A stretch of 64,000 nucleotides of DNA from positions 760,007,603 through 760,071,602 of the forward strand of contig CM060922.1 in NCBI GenBank assembly GCA_030737875.1, written 5' to 3'. Below the pieces are notes generated by a model. It was not told the origin of the DNA. It searched no databases and saw only the letters and a program-made list of their open reading frames with translations. The position numbers and the translations under genes are program-made. Source of the DNA: Allium sativum (lineage: Eukaryota > Streptophyta > Magnoliopsida > Asparagales > Amaryllidaceae). Shown one piece after another: positions 34,358 through 46,678 of this stretch. Numbering within the stretch: position 1 is the first letter of the stretch; the number at the start of each line of letters is the position of its first letter.

Positions 34358-37279
34358 TGTGACACCCCACGTCCGTTAATGTCACTCATTAAGAGAATGC
34401 ATTAAGTTTCGTGAAGCATTATAGGTAAACAGAAACAGAAATGTTAAAAGATAGATATAAAATAACAGTGGGATTTGAAACTTTATTAAGAAGAAAACAT
34501 CGTGGTTCAAAACATAGTTGCGTCATGTGTCTGAAATACATAAAACCTAGTACATCAACTTAAAATTTCTGTCTTGTACTAAAATCATCAGAGTACAATT
34601 AATATGAAAAGAGCATAATCCCCAAAAACATAGCCATAGTAGGAAAGGTACGAAATCAAGCGGTACATTTAAGCAGCTCCAAGTAGAAGGAAAGAAGAAT
34701 CCTGATCAAGATTGAGTATTCCCACCCTGAGAAGCTGGGGGAAACAGAAGAGAAAGAAGAGGAAACAAAATAGGTCAGACATAAAGTCTGGCAAGTCCAG
34801 TTACTTTTAGCTTATAAATAAGTAAAAGCATTATGACAAGCATAAAAACTGGAGAGATAAATAACATCCTATAAGGTAGGTATGATAAGGTAAACAGGAT
34901 AAACTGAACAAAACATATATGTATAGCGCTTCTCTAATACTTTCCTTTCTCTGCACCAATACTAGTATCACTAGAACAAGATGATCCCCAACAAGTATAA
35001 GATGGTAGACTTAGGCGTACTTCTAGTGAGAGGTTTTACCCCATATAATAACAGGCAGTCCAACTGAACATACCGGAGTTACCCCTAGGGATAATAATGG
35101 GCTCCTAATCATACCAGAGTCTAGATGTACCTTAATTACTACACGAATTGATCGGCACCCTACTTCTTAGATACCCTGTGCTTGGCCCACAGCAGGATGT
35201 ATCACTTCCTAAAGTGGCAACCCTTCATTTCCAAGATGTGCACAACCATATCTACTGATGTCACAGTGTCTTATCTTCCCGAGCAGGCGGACCCATGCAT
35301 GCACATGAGCCCGATGGAATGCGCCGTCAGACACTGCCCCCTCTTTTGGATCTATTGCAATCAGCTCAGTAAGCATGTCCCGACTCCGACCTAGTTCGTA
35401 GTACTCGTTTGATACCTATATGTGGGTTACTGACTGAAACGGGTCCCATACACAAGATGATACAAGCTTCCCCCTACGCTTGCATCCCCACTACTAGGAT
35501 TTCCATAGGTTATGCCATACCAGTGTAAAAAGATTGCATAACCCCACAGATTAAGTTTGTGGGCCTATATATATAAATATCACCCACCACCACGAGATAT
35601 ACTTAACCCTCCCACTGTTTCAAGCAATTTTACTTAACCCCTACTCAAGTTAACATGTTCATGTAATCTCTATGGATTCAATCAAGTTAAGTATTCAAGT
35701 TCATTACCATATATTCATTTATGGTTATAATGCGCTAGATCTCCCACATTAAGCCTACAACTTGTGGATGCTTGATATGCCGGGCGGGTCCGGGTAGACT
35801 TCTTCCACAAGTCGAACTTAACCTCGTGTCTTAGCCCATTATGTGTTTACACTTAGACCCCTCACATTAGATTCACCACTTGTGGTCGCTGGATACGTTG
35901 GGCGGGTCCGGGCAGACTTCTACCAGAAGTGTAAACTAACCTCGTGTCTAAGCGTGTTATAGTTTCTAATTATTGTAAATCTAGGCATCTTCACTATTTC
36001 ACAATTATCCTTATTTCATTATAGGTTTTGATGCCCCTTTTCCAAGTCATATTCATCATGTACCATATGCCCCAAATTAAGATCTAAATCACAATTTGAT
36101 TTATGCCCCAAATCCATATTCATGTATTTAATTCAAGTTATGCCCAAATTTCTCAATACAAGTTATGCCCCAATTTTTAATGTTTTCCCCTCATTCCTAA
36201 TTTCACACGTCGCATATTTCAGCGGTATGCCTAGGCTCGAAGGTAGCCTGGCTATAAAATAAAAAGGGAAAAGAAGAAGGGAAGAGAAAAGAAATAAACA
36301 TAATAACAAGATTTACATATGGTGGCAGGAATAGGCATAGCGACCAATAAGCATATAGTGACAGAACTGGGCATAATGACCAGATAGGCATATAGGAAAG
36401 GATGTAATGAACATGTGATAATAGAACTAATTCTAACATAATAGGGACATCATAAATATGCATGATGAGATCTAAACAGTCAATTAGATCTACAAATAAT
36501 GGCAGGTCTGACATAATAAATATGCATAGGCTTAGACCCAATTCATAATCATGTTAAAATAACTTAGATACACAGGGTATGGCAGATATGATACGATTCA
36601 ATTAGTCATAGGCTTAGATCCAATTCATAGACATGTCAAAAATAACTTTTAAGTGTTTATATCTAAAAATAACGTAGACTCACAGAGAATGGATCTAAGA
36701 AAATCGAGGAAAGCATGTTGGTGTTGAATTAGCGATCTTTGAATACGTATGAATCATCATTGCCGAAGAAAAGGTTAATTTAATCTGAGTTGGAGTAGCA
36801 TCTCACCGTCGCCATTGATTTAGATGAATAAAACAATGAGTATAAGGTCTTATTTATTGCCATCAGCCAAAGAATCTAGACCAAAAATCAGTCCAAGTTT
36901 GGAGGTAGGGATCCGCCCAGATCCGTATGGGGGTCGACCCCCTTTAGTGTGTCGACCCAAGGTCGACACAGGAGTCGACACCCCCTTGATAGGGTCGACC
37001 CATGGGCGGGAATTTTCCCGCTCCCCTCCGCTCCGTGAATTTGAATTATTTTGAATATCTAGAAAGGTTTGTTTATATATAATTAGCTTATATATGCGTA
37101 AACTTCAAACCTTGACAACTTCTTCACACGAAGTCCATTTTACGCAAACTCGGAGTTTATCTTAAGTAAAATTCCGAGACAAATGCAATGGCGCCGTCCG
37201 TTTCACTTAATTATCAATATTTAATTAAATATTCTTTAATTTATCATTTTGATGTGTTATAAAATTACGGGGTGTTACA
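34358..37279 (-). repeat. 3' LTR of element C
   Basis: 2922 bp. It begins TGTAACACCCCG and ends GGTGTCACA on the minus strand. Five intact GTCGAC sites lie at 36931-37000. The TATA box seen in the partner LTR is degraded here (GCAATAAATAAG). Confidence 0.93.
35738..35950 (-). promoter_or_regulatory. Paired hairpin modules, 3' LTR of C
   Basis: Copy 1 (35738-35831): inner CTTGTGG/CCACAAG, outer TTAAG/CTTAA. Copy 2 (35855-35950): inner CACTTGTGG/CCAGAAGTG with one mismatch. The 5' LTR has the same pair at 43757-43851 and 43876-43971; there the second outer stem is TTAGATT/AATCTAA. Confidence 0.75.
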
Positions 37280-37884
37280 TTCTCCCCTACTCAAAGGATT
37301 TCTGTCCCCGAAATACCCAAGTTAAGAAGAATGTATATCCTAACATCCATCATCCATCTACTCATCCACCAATCACAGACATCCATTATCCTTAAAGATT
37401 TTTAATGCTTATATGAACATATGCAAAGGTGTGTGTATATGTCCCAATACTAATGCGAAAGATCAGGCGGTCTACTGATTCAGTCGACCTCCTTAATGCA
37501 ATGTATGTTAGTGCCATGAATCCAAGATGTATGCAAATAGTCTTAGTATAACATGTAACTTCTATATTTTTGCATAATCATTCATCTAAATGCAAAATCC
37601 ATGTGATGATACACCTAATTCATCCATCAAAAAGAAGAAAAATGCACAAAAATCCATATGCAGTATGAGAGTGATTGAGCTGATCTAGTGCCTAATGTTT
37701 GTGTATATGCATCCACGAGCAACCACCAGCAAACACTTGCATCCATCAAACATAACATGTCTCAAACACATGTTTACATTCATGGGATTCCTACCTAAAG
37801 GTCGAAGATACGATCGATAGGATATACTTAAATGATAGAAACAATCATGCATAAAAGCTTTGGAAAAAAGAAGTTAAGAACATA
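37280..37884 (-). other. Polypurine tract and 3' UTR of element C
   Basis: TTCTCCCCTACT at 37280 is the complement of the polypurine tract. The block is homologous to those of A and element 1. The GGTCTACTG hairpin at 37469-37489 has one mismatch here. Confidence 0.8.
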
Positions 37885-40800
37885 CCCTTGAAAAGAAAAG
37901 GGTACGAAGCTCGAATCTTGTCTTCGGTGCCCCAAGTTGCATATTCTTGGTTACCCCCTACTGAACTTTCATCAACTTGACTTCTATGTTGCGTAGCTTC
38001 TTAACCTCTAATCCAAGAATACGGGTAGGAACTCGTATAACTATCTCCTCCCGTTCTACCTCTACTTCCTCCAGTATACTCGGCTCAACTACTTCTGCGG
38101 TACCATGCAAGCACTTCCGTAAATGAGAAATGTGGAAAACATCATGAATGTCAGATAGTCTCTCGGTAGCTTTACTCTATAGGCCATTTGGCCAATCCTT
38201 TCTATTATGGGAAATGGCCCTACAAATCTTGGTGCCAATTTCCCTACAGATCCAAAGCGAACCACATTCCTCAAAGGTAACACCCTGATGAAAACCATGT
38301 CTCCCACCTCAAACTCAGTGTCAGACCTTCTCTTATCTACGTAGGACTTCTGCCTATCCTGAGTTGTCTTCATGCGTCTACGGATAAGGTCAATCTTTTC
38401 GGAAGTTTCTCAAACCATATCCAGTCCAAGTAGAAGTCTTTCTGTAGATTCCCAGCAACAAGTCAATGATCTACAAGGTCGTCCATATAATGCATCGAAG
38501 GGTGCCATGCCAATGCTTGCTTGATAACTATTGTTGTAGGTGGTCTATACTAAAGGAAGTTGTTCTTCCCAAGTCCCTCCAAAGTCTAGGATACATAGTC
38601 TTAAAAGATCCTCAAGGACTCTATTCACCCTTTTCGTCTGTCCATCGGTCTGAGGGAGATAAGCGGTGCTCAAACACAACTGTGTACCTAATGCTTCTTG
38701 CAAGCTCCTCCAAAACTCACTGGTGAAAATGGGGTCACGATCACTTACGATACTGGAAGGTACTCCATGAAGTTGGACTATTTCACGAACATAAATTGCT
38801 GCCAACCATGCTGCCAACCTATTACACTTAACCAGAATGAAATGAGCACTCTTAGTAAAGTTTGTCTACTATAACCCAGTTACTAGTGTTGCCTTTCCTA
38901 GATCTAGGCAAACCGTCAATGAAACCCATCGAGATGCTCTCCCACTTCCACTATGGGACCTCCAAAGGATAAAGTAAACCACCAGGCTTCTTTTGCTCAG
39001 CCTTGACTTGCTGGCAAATCAAACATTGAGAAACAAACTCCGTCACATCTTTCTTCATCCCAGCCCAAAAAAAACCTCTTTATATCTCTATATATCTTAT
39101 CACCACCTGGATGAATAGTCATCTTAGAATGATGGGCTTCTTCTAGGACTATCCTCAACAAACTTCCAACTCGGGGAACATAAAGCCTTCCATCTCGTCG
39201 CAACCACCCTCTATCGTCTGTGGAATATCTACTGAGGTGACTAGAAGTCTCCCCTCTACTTAGACTATCCAAGATGTTTGAAATATGTGGATCCTCTCGC
39301 TACGAAGCTCCTATTTGATCCTTAAGGGTAGGTTGCACCTCTAGTGATGCCAATAAACCACGTGTAAACTCGATGGAGGGTCTATAATTAAATGTCGATA
39401 CAAACTCCAAGCTTTTCCTCACCACAAATAGAGGACTCAAAGTCATCCTCTTTCCACTCAATGCGTCTGCCACCACATTACTCTTGCCAGGGGTATAAGC
39501 AATCTCAAAGTCATAGGATGCTAGGAACTCCATCCACATTTATTGCCTTAAATTAAGACCCTTCCGTGAGAATAAGTACTTAAGAGATTTATGGTCGGTG
39601 TACAACTCAAACTTCTCTCCAAATAGATAATGGCACCACGTCTTGAGCGCAAATACTATGGCAGCTAGCTCTAAGTCATGGGTAGGGTAGTTATTCTCAT
39701 GAACCCTTAGTTGTCTACCTCCATAACATACTACCCTTCCCTCTTGCATCAGAACCGCACCAAACCCGGTACTACATGCATCAGTGTATACTGTGAACAC
39801 TTTGTTCCCATTGGGTAAGGTCAAGAATGGGGTTGTTGTCAAAGCCCTCTTCAATCGCTAGAAAGCATCGTCACAATCTATATCCTAAGAAAATGTCAGA
39901 TTCTTCTTCGTCAGCCTGGTGAGTGGGGCTGATATCTTTGTGAAGTCCTTTATGAACTTCCTATAATAGCCTACTAAACCTAGAAAACTTCTCACCTCTG
40001 TTGCATTCTTTGGGACTTGCCAATCTTGAACTGTAACTACCTTCGTGGGATCCACTGCTATCCCATCTTTGGAGACTACATGCCCTAGAAATCTCACTTC
40101 TTTTCTCCAAAAATGACGTTTGGAGAACTTCGCCTTAAGCTGGTGCGCACGAAGAGTTTTCAAAACCTTTCTTAAATGTAAGGCATGCTCTTCCTCGCCC
40201 TTTGAGAAAATCAGGAAATCATCAACGAAGACCACAACGAACTTATTTAGAAACCCCCGAAACACCCTACTCATCAGATCAACAAAATAGGCGGGTGCAT
40301 TCATCAACCCAAAAGGCATAACGAGCCACTCAAAGTAACCATCTGGAGTTCTAAAAGCGGTCTTGTCTATAATATCCTCGGCCACCCTCAACTGATGAAA
40401 GCCCATGGCCAAGTTTAACTGAGAGAAAATAGATGCACCAACAAGCTGGTTAAACAGATCATCTATCCTCGGGAGTGGGTGCCTGTTATTTTTAGTGAGT
40501 TTATTCAACTCTCTATAATCCACACATAAGCGAAGTGAACCATCCGCCTTAGTTGCGAATACCACCGGAGCACCCCATTCAGATATGTTTTGCATAATAA
40601 ATCCTTTCTCAAGTAGCTCCCCTACTTGCTTGTTGAGCTCCCTTCTTTCTCTTAGAGCCATGTGGCGCACATCCAATGCAACTGGCTTTGCATTGTCCAC
40701 CAAGTATATACGGAAGTCGATCTCACGCCTCGTTGGTAATCCCCAAACCTCATCAAAAACATTAGGATACTCACGGACTACTGGTACCAATCAGATATCA

Positions 40801-42196
40801 TCGATTGATGCATCAAGTGATTCCAGGAAACTAAGCATGACAAGCCCTTTTGGGTCACAAGAAATCTCGAGGGTCCTCCCATGGAAAGTCAAAAGTCTAA
40901 CGACCCTCCACTCATAATCTAGAATGGCACCATACATGGCTAGCCAATCCATCCCTAAAGTCAAACCATAGCCTATGAAACCAAGCACATACGCGTCGCA
41001 ATAAAACTCGATGCCCAACACAGATATTCTCAAACCCCGAAAAATCATAAAAATATGAGCCGTACCACCAATGGGGTTTGAGACAACAATGGGATCCAAA
41101 ACCATACTAGTACTAAGGTGTAAAGACTCAACCACAGAATCAAATATAAAAGAATGCGAAGCGCCAGAATCAAAAAGAGTTATAACTGGATGATTGGAAA
41201 GAGAAATCAAACCTTCAAAGGAAACTTTCCTACCTCGGTCTAGCGCACTTGCCACGAGAGCATGCACCTACCCTCCCGAAGATCCTGCCCTTTGACATTG
41301 TCCTTGCATCTTCGGGCACTCCTTAGAAAAGTGTCAGACCTCTCCACAATTGAAACAAGCATTCTTCCTTCTTTTGCAGTCCTTGATCAAGTGACCTTCA
41401 CGTCTGCAATTATGACACTTCCTCTTATCTTTCTCCTTGTCGTTCTTTCTACCCTTTTTTGTTGTTGTTGCTGTCCTTTCTTGGGCCATACTTTCTTGTT
41501 TTGTGTTTCCTCAACCTTAACTTCTTTCTTTTCATCTTTATCTTCCTCATGCATTAATGCCATATCAACGAGCCTTTCAAAAGTTGCCCCCATCAGAATA
41601 TGAGACATAGCTAACCCATGGAGGGGTTCATTCAATCCTCTAGCAAACCGCAAAGCTTTCTTATGCGAGGTATCTACTAGCTCCAAACCAAAACTTGCCA
41701 ATTGGTTGAATTTATTAACATACTCTTTGACAGTCATGCCTCCTTACTTGAGTGCCAGAAACCTTTCCATTTGCATACTTTTCTGAGCTTGAGAAAGAAA
41801 CTTCATTTCAATCCTCTGCCGAAAATCATCCCAAGTCTCCACTGGACGCCCTGCTTGCGTCACTTCCCCCCAGAATGAAGCCTCATCTTTCAGCAGCCAA
41901 GCGGCTAACTGAATCTTCCTACGATCATCAACTTCGAAAATTCCAAACAAATCCTCCGTCTCTTTAAGCCAATCCCTTGCTTCTACGAAAGTCTCGGTTC
42001 CTCGAAATGGCTTTCCACCCATAACACATAAATCATTGCAGATCTTAGAGAAGTAATCTACTCGCGGAGGAGGAACAACGGGTGCAGTTGGGGGAGGAAC
42101 GTATGCTTGACCTCCTGAAGGTGTCGTGGACTCAAGCTACCTATGGAACTAGCCTGGTATCATGACTCTCTCAGGAATATTAGGTTCCCCAGACAT
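37885..42196 (-). pseudogene. Decayed gag-pol of Tekay element C
   Basis: Domains in order on the minus strand. Gag from an ATG at 42196 (MSGEPNIPERVM), with ETWDDFRQRIEMKFL near 41830. Two zinc knuckles at 41410-41300, CHNCRREGHLIKDC and CFNCGEV-stop-HFSKEC. Protease with LFDSGASHSFIF near 41175. Reverse transcriptase (40790-39885) with [18 protein letters not shown] and [10 protein letters not shown]. RNase H with [13 protein letters not shown] and [11 protein letters not shown] (39854-39540). Integrase zinc-finger start (HHSKMTIH) and core DRDPIFTSEFW (39272-38545). Then GPFPIIERIGQMAYRV and a broken chromodomain (PTRILGLEVKKLRN). The first catalytic Asp of the reverse transcriptase (DLRSGYHQLR in typical relatives) reads Asn here ([11 protein letters not shown]). 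At least nine in-frame stops and several frameshifts make it non-functional. Confidence 0.92.
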
Positions 42197-42356
42197 GCTG
42201 AAAAGAAAATGAAAAGGGATTCAAATAGAGAATCGAAAGATATTACGTATGGCTTTGGGGAATATGTTTTTCAAAACAAACTTTTCCTTGGAAAAATGCT
42301 TTTTTCAAAAACCTTTTTGAAAACAAATTTCAAAATCTTTTATCTGATTGGGTAAC

Positions 42357-42373
42357 CTTCTGCTCTGATACCA
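42357..42373 (-). other. Primer-binding site of element C (tRNA-iMet)
   Basis: Complement of TGGTATCAGAGCAGAAG, two bases from the 5' LTR (42376). Confidence 0.92.
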
Positions 42374-42375
42374 AG

Positions 42376-45295
42376 TGTGACACCTCACGTCCGTTAATGT
42401 CACTTATTAAGAGAACGAATTAAGTTTTGTGAAGCGTTATAGATAAACAGAAACAGAAATATTACAAGACAGATATAAAATAACAGCAGAATTTAAAACT
42501 TTATTAAGCAGAAAACATCGTGGTTCAAAACATAGTTACATCATGAGCCTGAAACACATAAAACCCAGTACATCAACTTAAAATTTCTGTCTTGTACTAA
42601 AATCATCAGAGTACAATAAACATGAAAAGAGCATAATCCCCAAAAACATAGCCATAGCATAAAAGGTACGAAATCAAACAGTACATTTAAGCAGCTCCAA
42701 GCAGAAGGAAAGAAGAATCCTAATCAAGCTTGAGTATTCCCACCCTGAGAACCTGTAGGGGAAACAGAAGAGAAAGAAGAGAAAACAAAATAGGTCAGAC
42801 ATAAAGTCTGGCGAGTCCAGCTACTTTTAGCATACAAATAAGTAAAATCATCATGGCATGCATAAAAACTGGAGAGATAAATAACAGCCTATAAGGCAGG
42901 TATGACATGGTAAACAGGATAAACTGAACAGAATACACATGTATAGTTCTTCTCTAATACTTTCCATTCTCTCCACCAATACTAGTATCACTAGAACAAG
43001 ATGATACCCAACAAGTATAAGATGGTAGACTTAGGCGTACTTTTAGTGAGAGGTTTTAGCCCATATAATAACAGGTAGCCCAACTGAACATATCGGAGTT
43101 AGCTCTAGGGATAATAATGGGCTCCTACACATACAAGAGTCTAGATGTACCCAAATTACTACCCCAATTGATCGGCTCCCTACTCCGTAGATACCCTGTG
43201 TTTGGCCCACAGTAGGATGTATCACTTCCTAAAGTGGCAACCCTTCATTTCCAAGATGTGCACAACCATATCTACTGATGTCACATCATCTTATCTTCCC
43301 GAGCAGGCAGACCCATGCATGCGCATGAGCTTGATGGAACATGCCGTCACACACCGTCCCCTCTTTTTGATCTCTTACAATCAACTCAGTAAGCGTGTCC
43401 CAACTCCGACCTAGTTCGGAGTACTCGTTTGATATCTATATATGGGTTACTGACTGAAACATGTCCCACAAACAAGATGATACAAGCTTCCCCATACGCT
43501 TAGATCCCCACCACTAGGATTTCCACAGGTTATGCCATACCAGTGTAAAATGATTGCATAACCCCATAGGTTAAGTTTGTGGACCTATATATATAAATAT
43601 TACCCACCACCCCAAGATATAATTAACACTCCCACTGTTTCAAGCAAGTTTACTTAACCCCTACTCAAGTTAACATGTTCATGTAATCCCTATAGATTCA
43701 ATCAGGTTAAGTATTCAAGTTCATTACCATATATTCATTTATGGTTATAACGCGCTAGACCTCCCACATTAAGCCTACAACTTGTGGATGCTGGATATAC
43801 CGGGTGGGTCCGGGCAGACTTCTTCCACAAGTCGGACTTAACCTCGTGTCTTAGCCCGTTACATGTTTATAAACTTAGACCCCTCACATTAGATTCACCA
43901 CTTGTAGTCACTGGATATGTCGGGCGGGTCCGGGAAGACTTCTACCACAATTGTAATCTAACCTCGTGTCTATGCGCGATTACAGTTTCTAATTACTGTA
44001 AATATATGCATCTTCACTATTTCACAATTATCCTTATTTCATTATAGGTTTTAATGCCCCTTTTCCAAGTCATATTCATCATGTACCATATGCCCTAAAT
44101 TAAGATCTAAATCACAATTTGATTTATGCCCCAAATCCATATTCATGTATTTAATTCAAGTTATGCTCAAATTTCTCAATACTAGTTATACCCAAAAATT
44201 TAATGTTTTCCCCTCGTTCCCAATTTCACATGTTCGCATATTTCAGCGGTATGCCTAGGCTCAAAGGTAGCCTGGCTATAAAATAAAAAGGAAAAAGAAG
44301 AAGGGAAGAGAACAGAAATAAACATAATAACAAGATTGACATATGATGGTAGGAATAGCCATAGCGACTAATAAGCATATAGTGACAGAATTGGGCATAA
44401 TGACAAGATAGGCATATAGGAATGGATCTGATGAACATGTGATAATAGAACTGATTCCAACATAAAAGAGGCATCATAAACAGGAATGACGAGATCTAAA
44501 TAGTAAATTAGATCTACAAATAATGGCAGATCTGACATGATAAATAGGCATAGGCTTTGATCCAATTCATAGTCATGTCAAAATAACTTAGATGCACAGG
44601 TTATGGCAGATCTGATATGATTCAATTTGTCACAGTCTTAGATCCAATTCATAGACATGCCAAAAATAACTTTTAAGTGTTTATGTCTAAAAATAACGTA
44701 GACTCACAGAGAATGGATCTAAGAAAACTGGAGAAAGCACGTTGGTGTTGAATCAGCGATCTTTGTATACGTATGAATCGTCGTTGCTGAAGAAAAGGCA
44801 AATTTAATGTAAGTTGGAGCAGCATCTCACCGTCGCCATTGATTTAGATGAATAAAACAATGGGTATAGGGTCTTATTTATAGCCACTAGCCAAAGAATC
44901 TAGACCAGAAATCAGTCCAAGTTCGGAGGCACGGATCTACTCAGATCCGTATGGGGTTCGACCCCGCTTGATGTGTCGAACCAGGAGTCGTAACAGGGGT
45001 CGACACCCCCTTTATGGAGTTGACCTATGGGTCTACACCCATGGGAGGGAATTTTCCCGGTCCCATCCACTGCGTGAATTTGAATTATTTTGAATATCTG
45101 GAAAGGTTTATTTATATATTATTAGCTTTTATCTGCGTAAACTTCAAACCTTAATAACTTCTTCATATTATGTCTATCTTAAGCAGAATTCTGAGATGAA
45201 CGCAATGGCATAGTCCGTTTCACTTACTTCCCAATATTTAATTAAGTATTCTTTAATTTATCATTTTAATGTGTTATAAATTATGGGGTGTTACA
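42376..45295 (-). repeat. 5' LTR of element C
   Basis: 2920 bp, full-length partner of 34358-37279. A good TATA context, CTATAAATAAG, is at 44872-44883 (complement). Its GTCGAC cluster (44958-45045) is largely decayed: one intact site near 44999, with TTCGAC, GTCGAA, GTTGAC and GTCTAC in place of others. Confidence 0.93.
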
Positions 45296-46678
45296 TTAAT
45301 CCATGGCGTTTGCAATGCTCGGGTCAGGCCGAGTTTTATAGGTTCAGGATAGGATGCTACGGACTTCAGAAGATATGCTGAGGAGTTCAGACGTATTAGT
45401 GTTTATTCCGATGTGTATTATATTTAAGGACAGGTTGTTATAACTTTCCAGATGTATTGAATGTCTACTTTACTCTGATGATTGTAAGTATTATTTAAAG
45501 CTCTAAATAAAGATTTATTTTTATATTATATTCTATTCTGTTGCAATGTGAGATTCCATGTTTTGTTAGTTAGTTGGTTCTTCTTCTTTTCTTCTATTTT
45601 TACCTTTCTTTCTTCTTATTCCTCACCCTCTTATTTATTTCTTTTAGCTTTCTGATTTTTGTACTCGAGTTTGGACGTGTAAATTTAGTGGATCTATTAG
45701 TTTCAAAAATTCGAGCATCAAATTTTCTGGGATGCTACAGAGACTCCTCATGTAGACATATTCCTTAGGTTAGCACTTATACCTATTCTTTTGTTGTATA
45801 GTGGATAGCGTATGACCACTATCTTTGTGTACACACTTATTTGTTATATTCATATCTATTTCCTCCTTTGTGATATGAATATATATGTGACTTTGATTAT
45901 ATTGTTATGTTAGTTTATATTGATTTTGAATTATACACACCCACTATGTAGTTGGTTTGAGTTTGAATTAGATGTTTCGGATTTCCTCTTGAAAGAAAAG
46001 GTAAGACCACATTATCCGGCATGTTTAACACTCGTTCAAAGCTATTATACAGATGGTCGCTCCTCAACAGACTTATTCTTTATGTTAGTTGACAACATTA
46101 CTTCATAATGTCTTTGACTAATGTGAGTGTAGAGGTGGGGCGTCACATATTTTTTTCTCTTCCTTTATAACACTGCTACCTTACCCACAAATCTAAAATA
46201 AATCCAAATTTCAAGATACTTAACATATATGTTTTCCACTTTATACCAAGCCTGGTGAAAAACTTATCTCATAGCCACTCCAGGACCTACTGCACTTGAA
46301 TTTCCGTAGTCCCAGTCCTAATATGCAAATATGTCCCCAAAACTATCCATATGTTGTTCATTTAAAAGTGGATTTCTTGGGATCTAGATAGATATATATA
46401 TATATATATATGTATACCTATATACATATATATATAATTATTTGAAAATACAAATATGTTCGCTCACTATTTTCTTTGGACTACTAAACCTAGGCTCTAT
46501 ATCAAATGTTACAACCCAACTCTCAACGGGCCCGGAATTTTTGCAAAATGTTAAAATCCAAGTCCACTGAATCTCGATTTGGCTATTTTGTATCATGAAA
46601 ATAGGAAAAGATAATATTTCGAAGCTCAATAAATAACTTACAATGAAAATGATTTATATATAATAGTAAAATAAATAC
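45296..46678 (+). other. Old LTR end and AT-rich debris, no gene
   Basis: 45296-45739 continues the DNA into which element C inserted and may be an LTR tail ending GGGATGCTACA. 46389-46437 holds short TA runs. TGTTACAACCCAACTC at 46508 looks like the start of yet another gypsy LTR fragment. No gene is recognised. Confidence 0.4.

Larger units (their letters stand above)
34358..45295 (-). mobile_element. Structurally complete Tekay chromovirus (element C)
   Basis: LTRs at 34358-37279 and 42376-45295 flank a 5.1 kb internal region with every expected part on the minus strand: tRNA-iMet primer site, gag with two zinc knuckles, protease, reverse transcriptase, RNase H, integrase, chromodomain, 3' UTR and polypurine tract. 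Flanks CTAAT (34353-34357) and TTAAT (45296-45300) fit a 5-bp target duplication with one change. The polyprotein frame is broken at more than ten places, so the element is dead, but it is the best reference for the family in this window. Confidence 0.93.
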
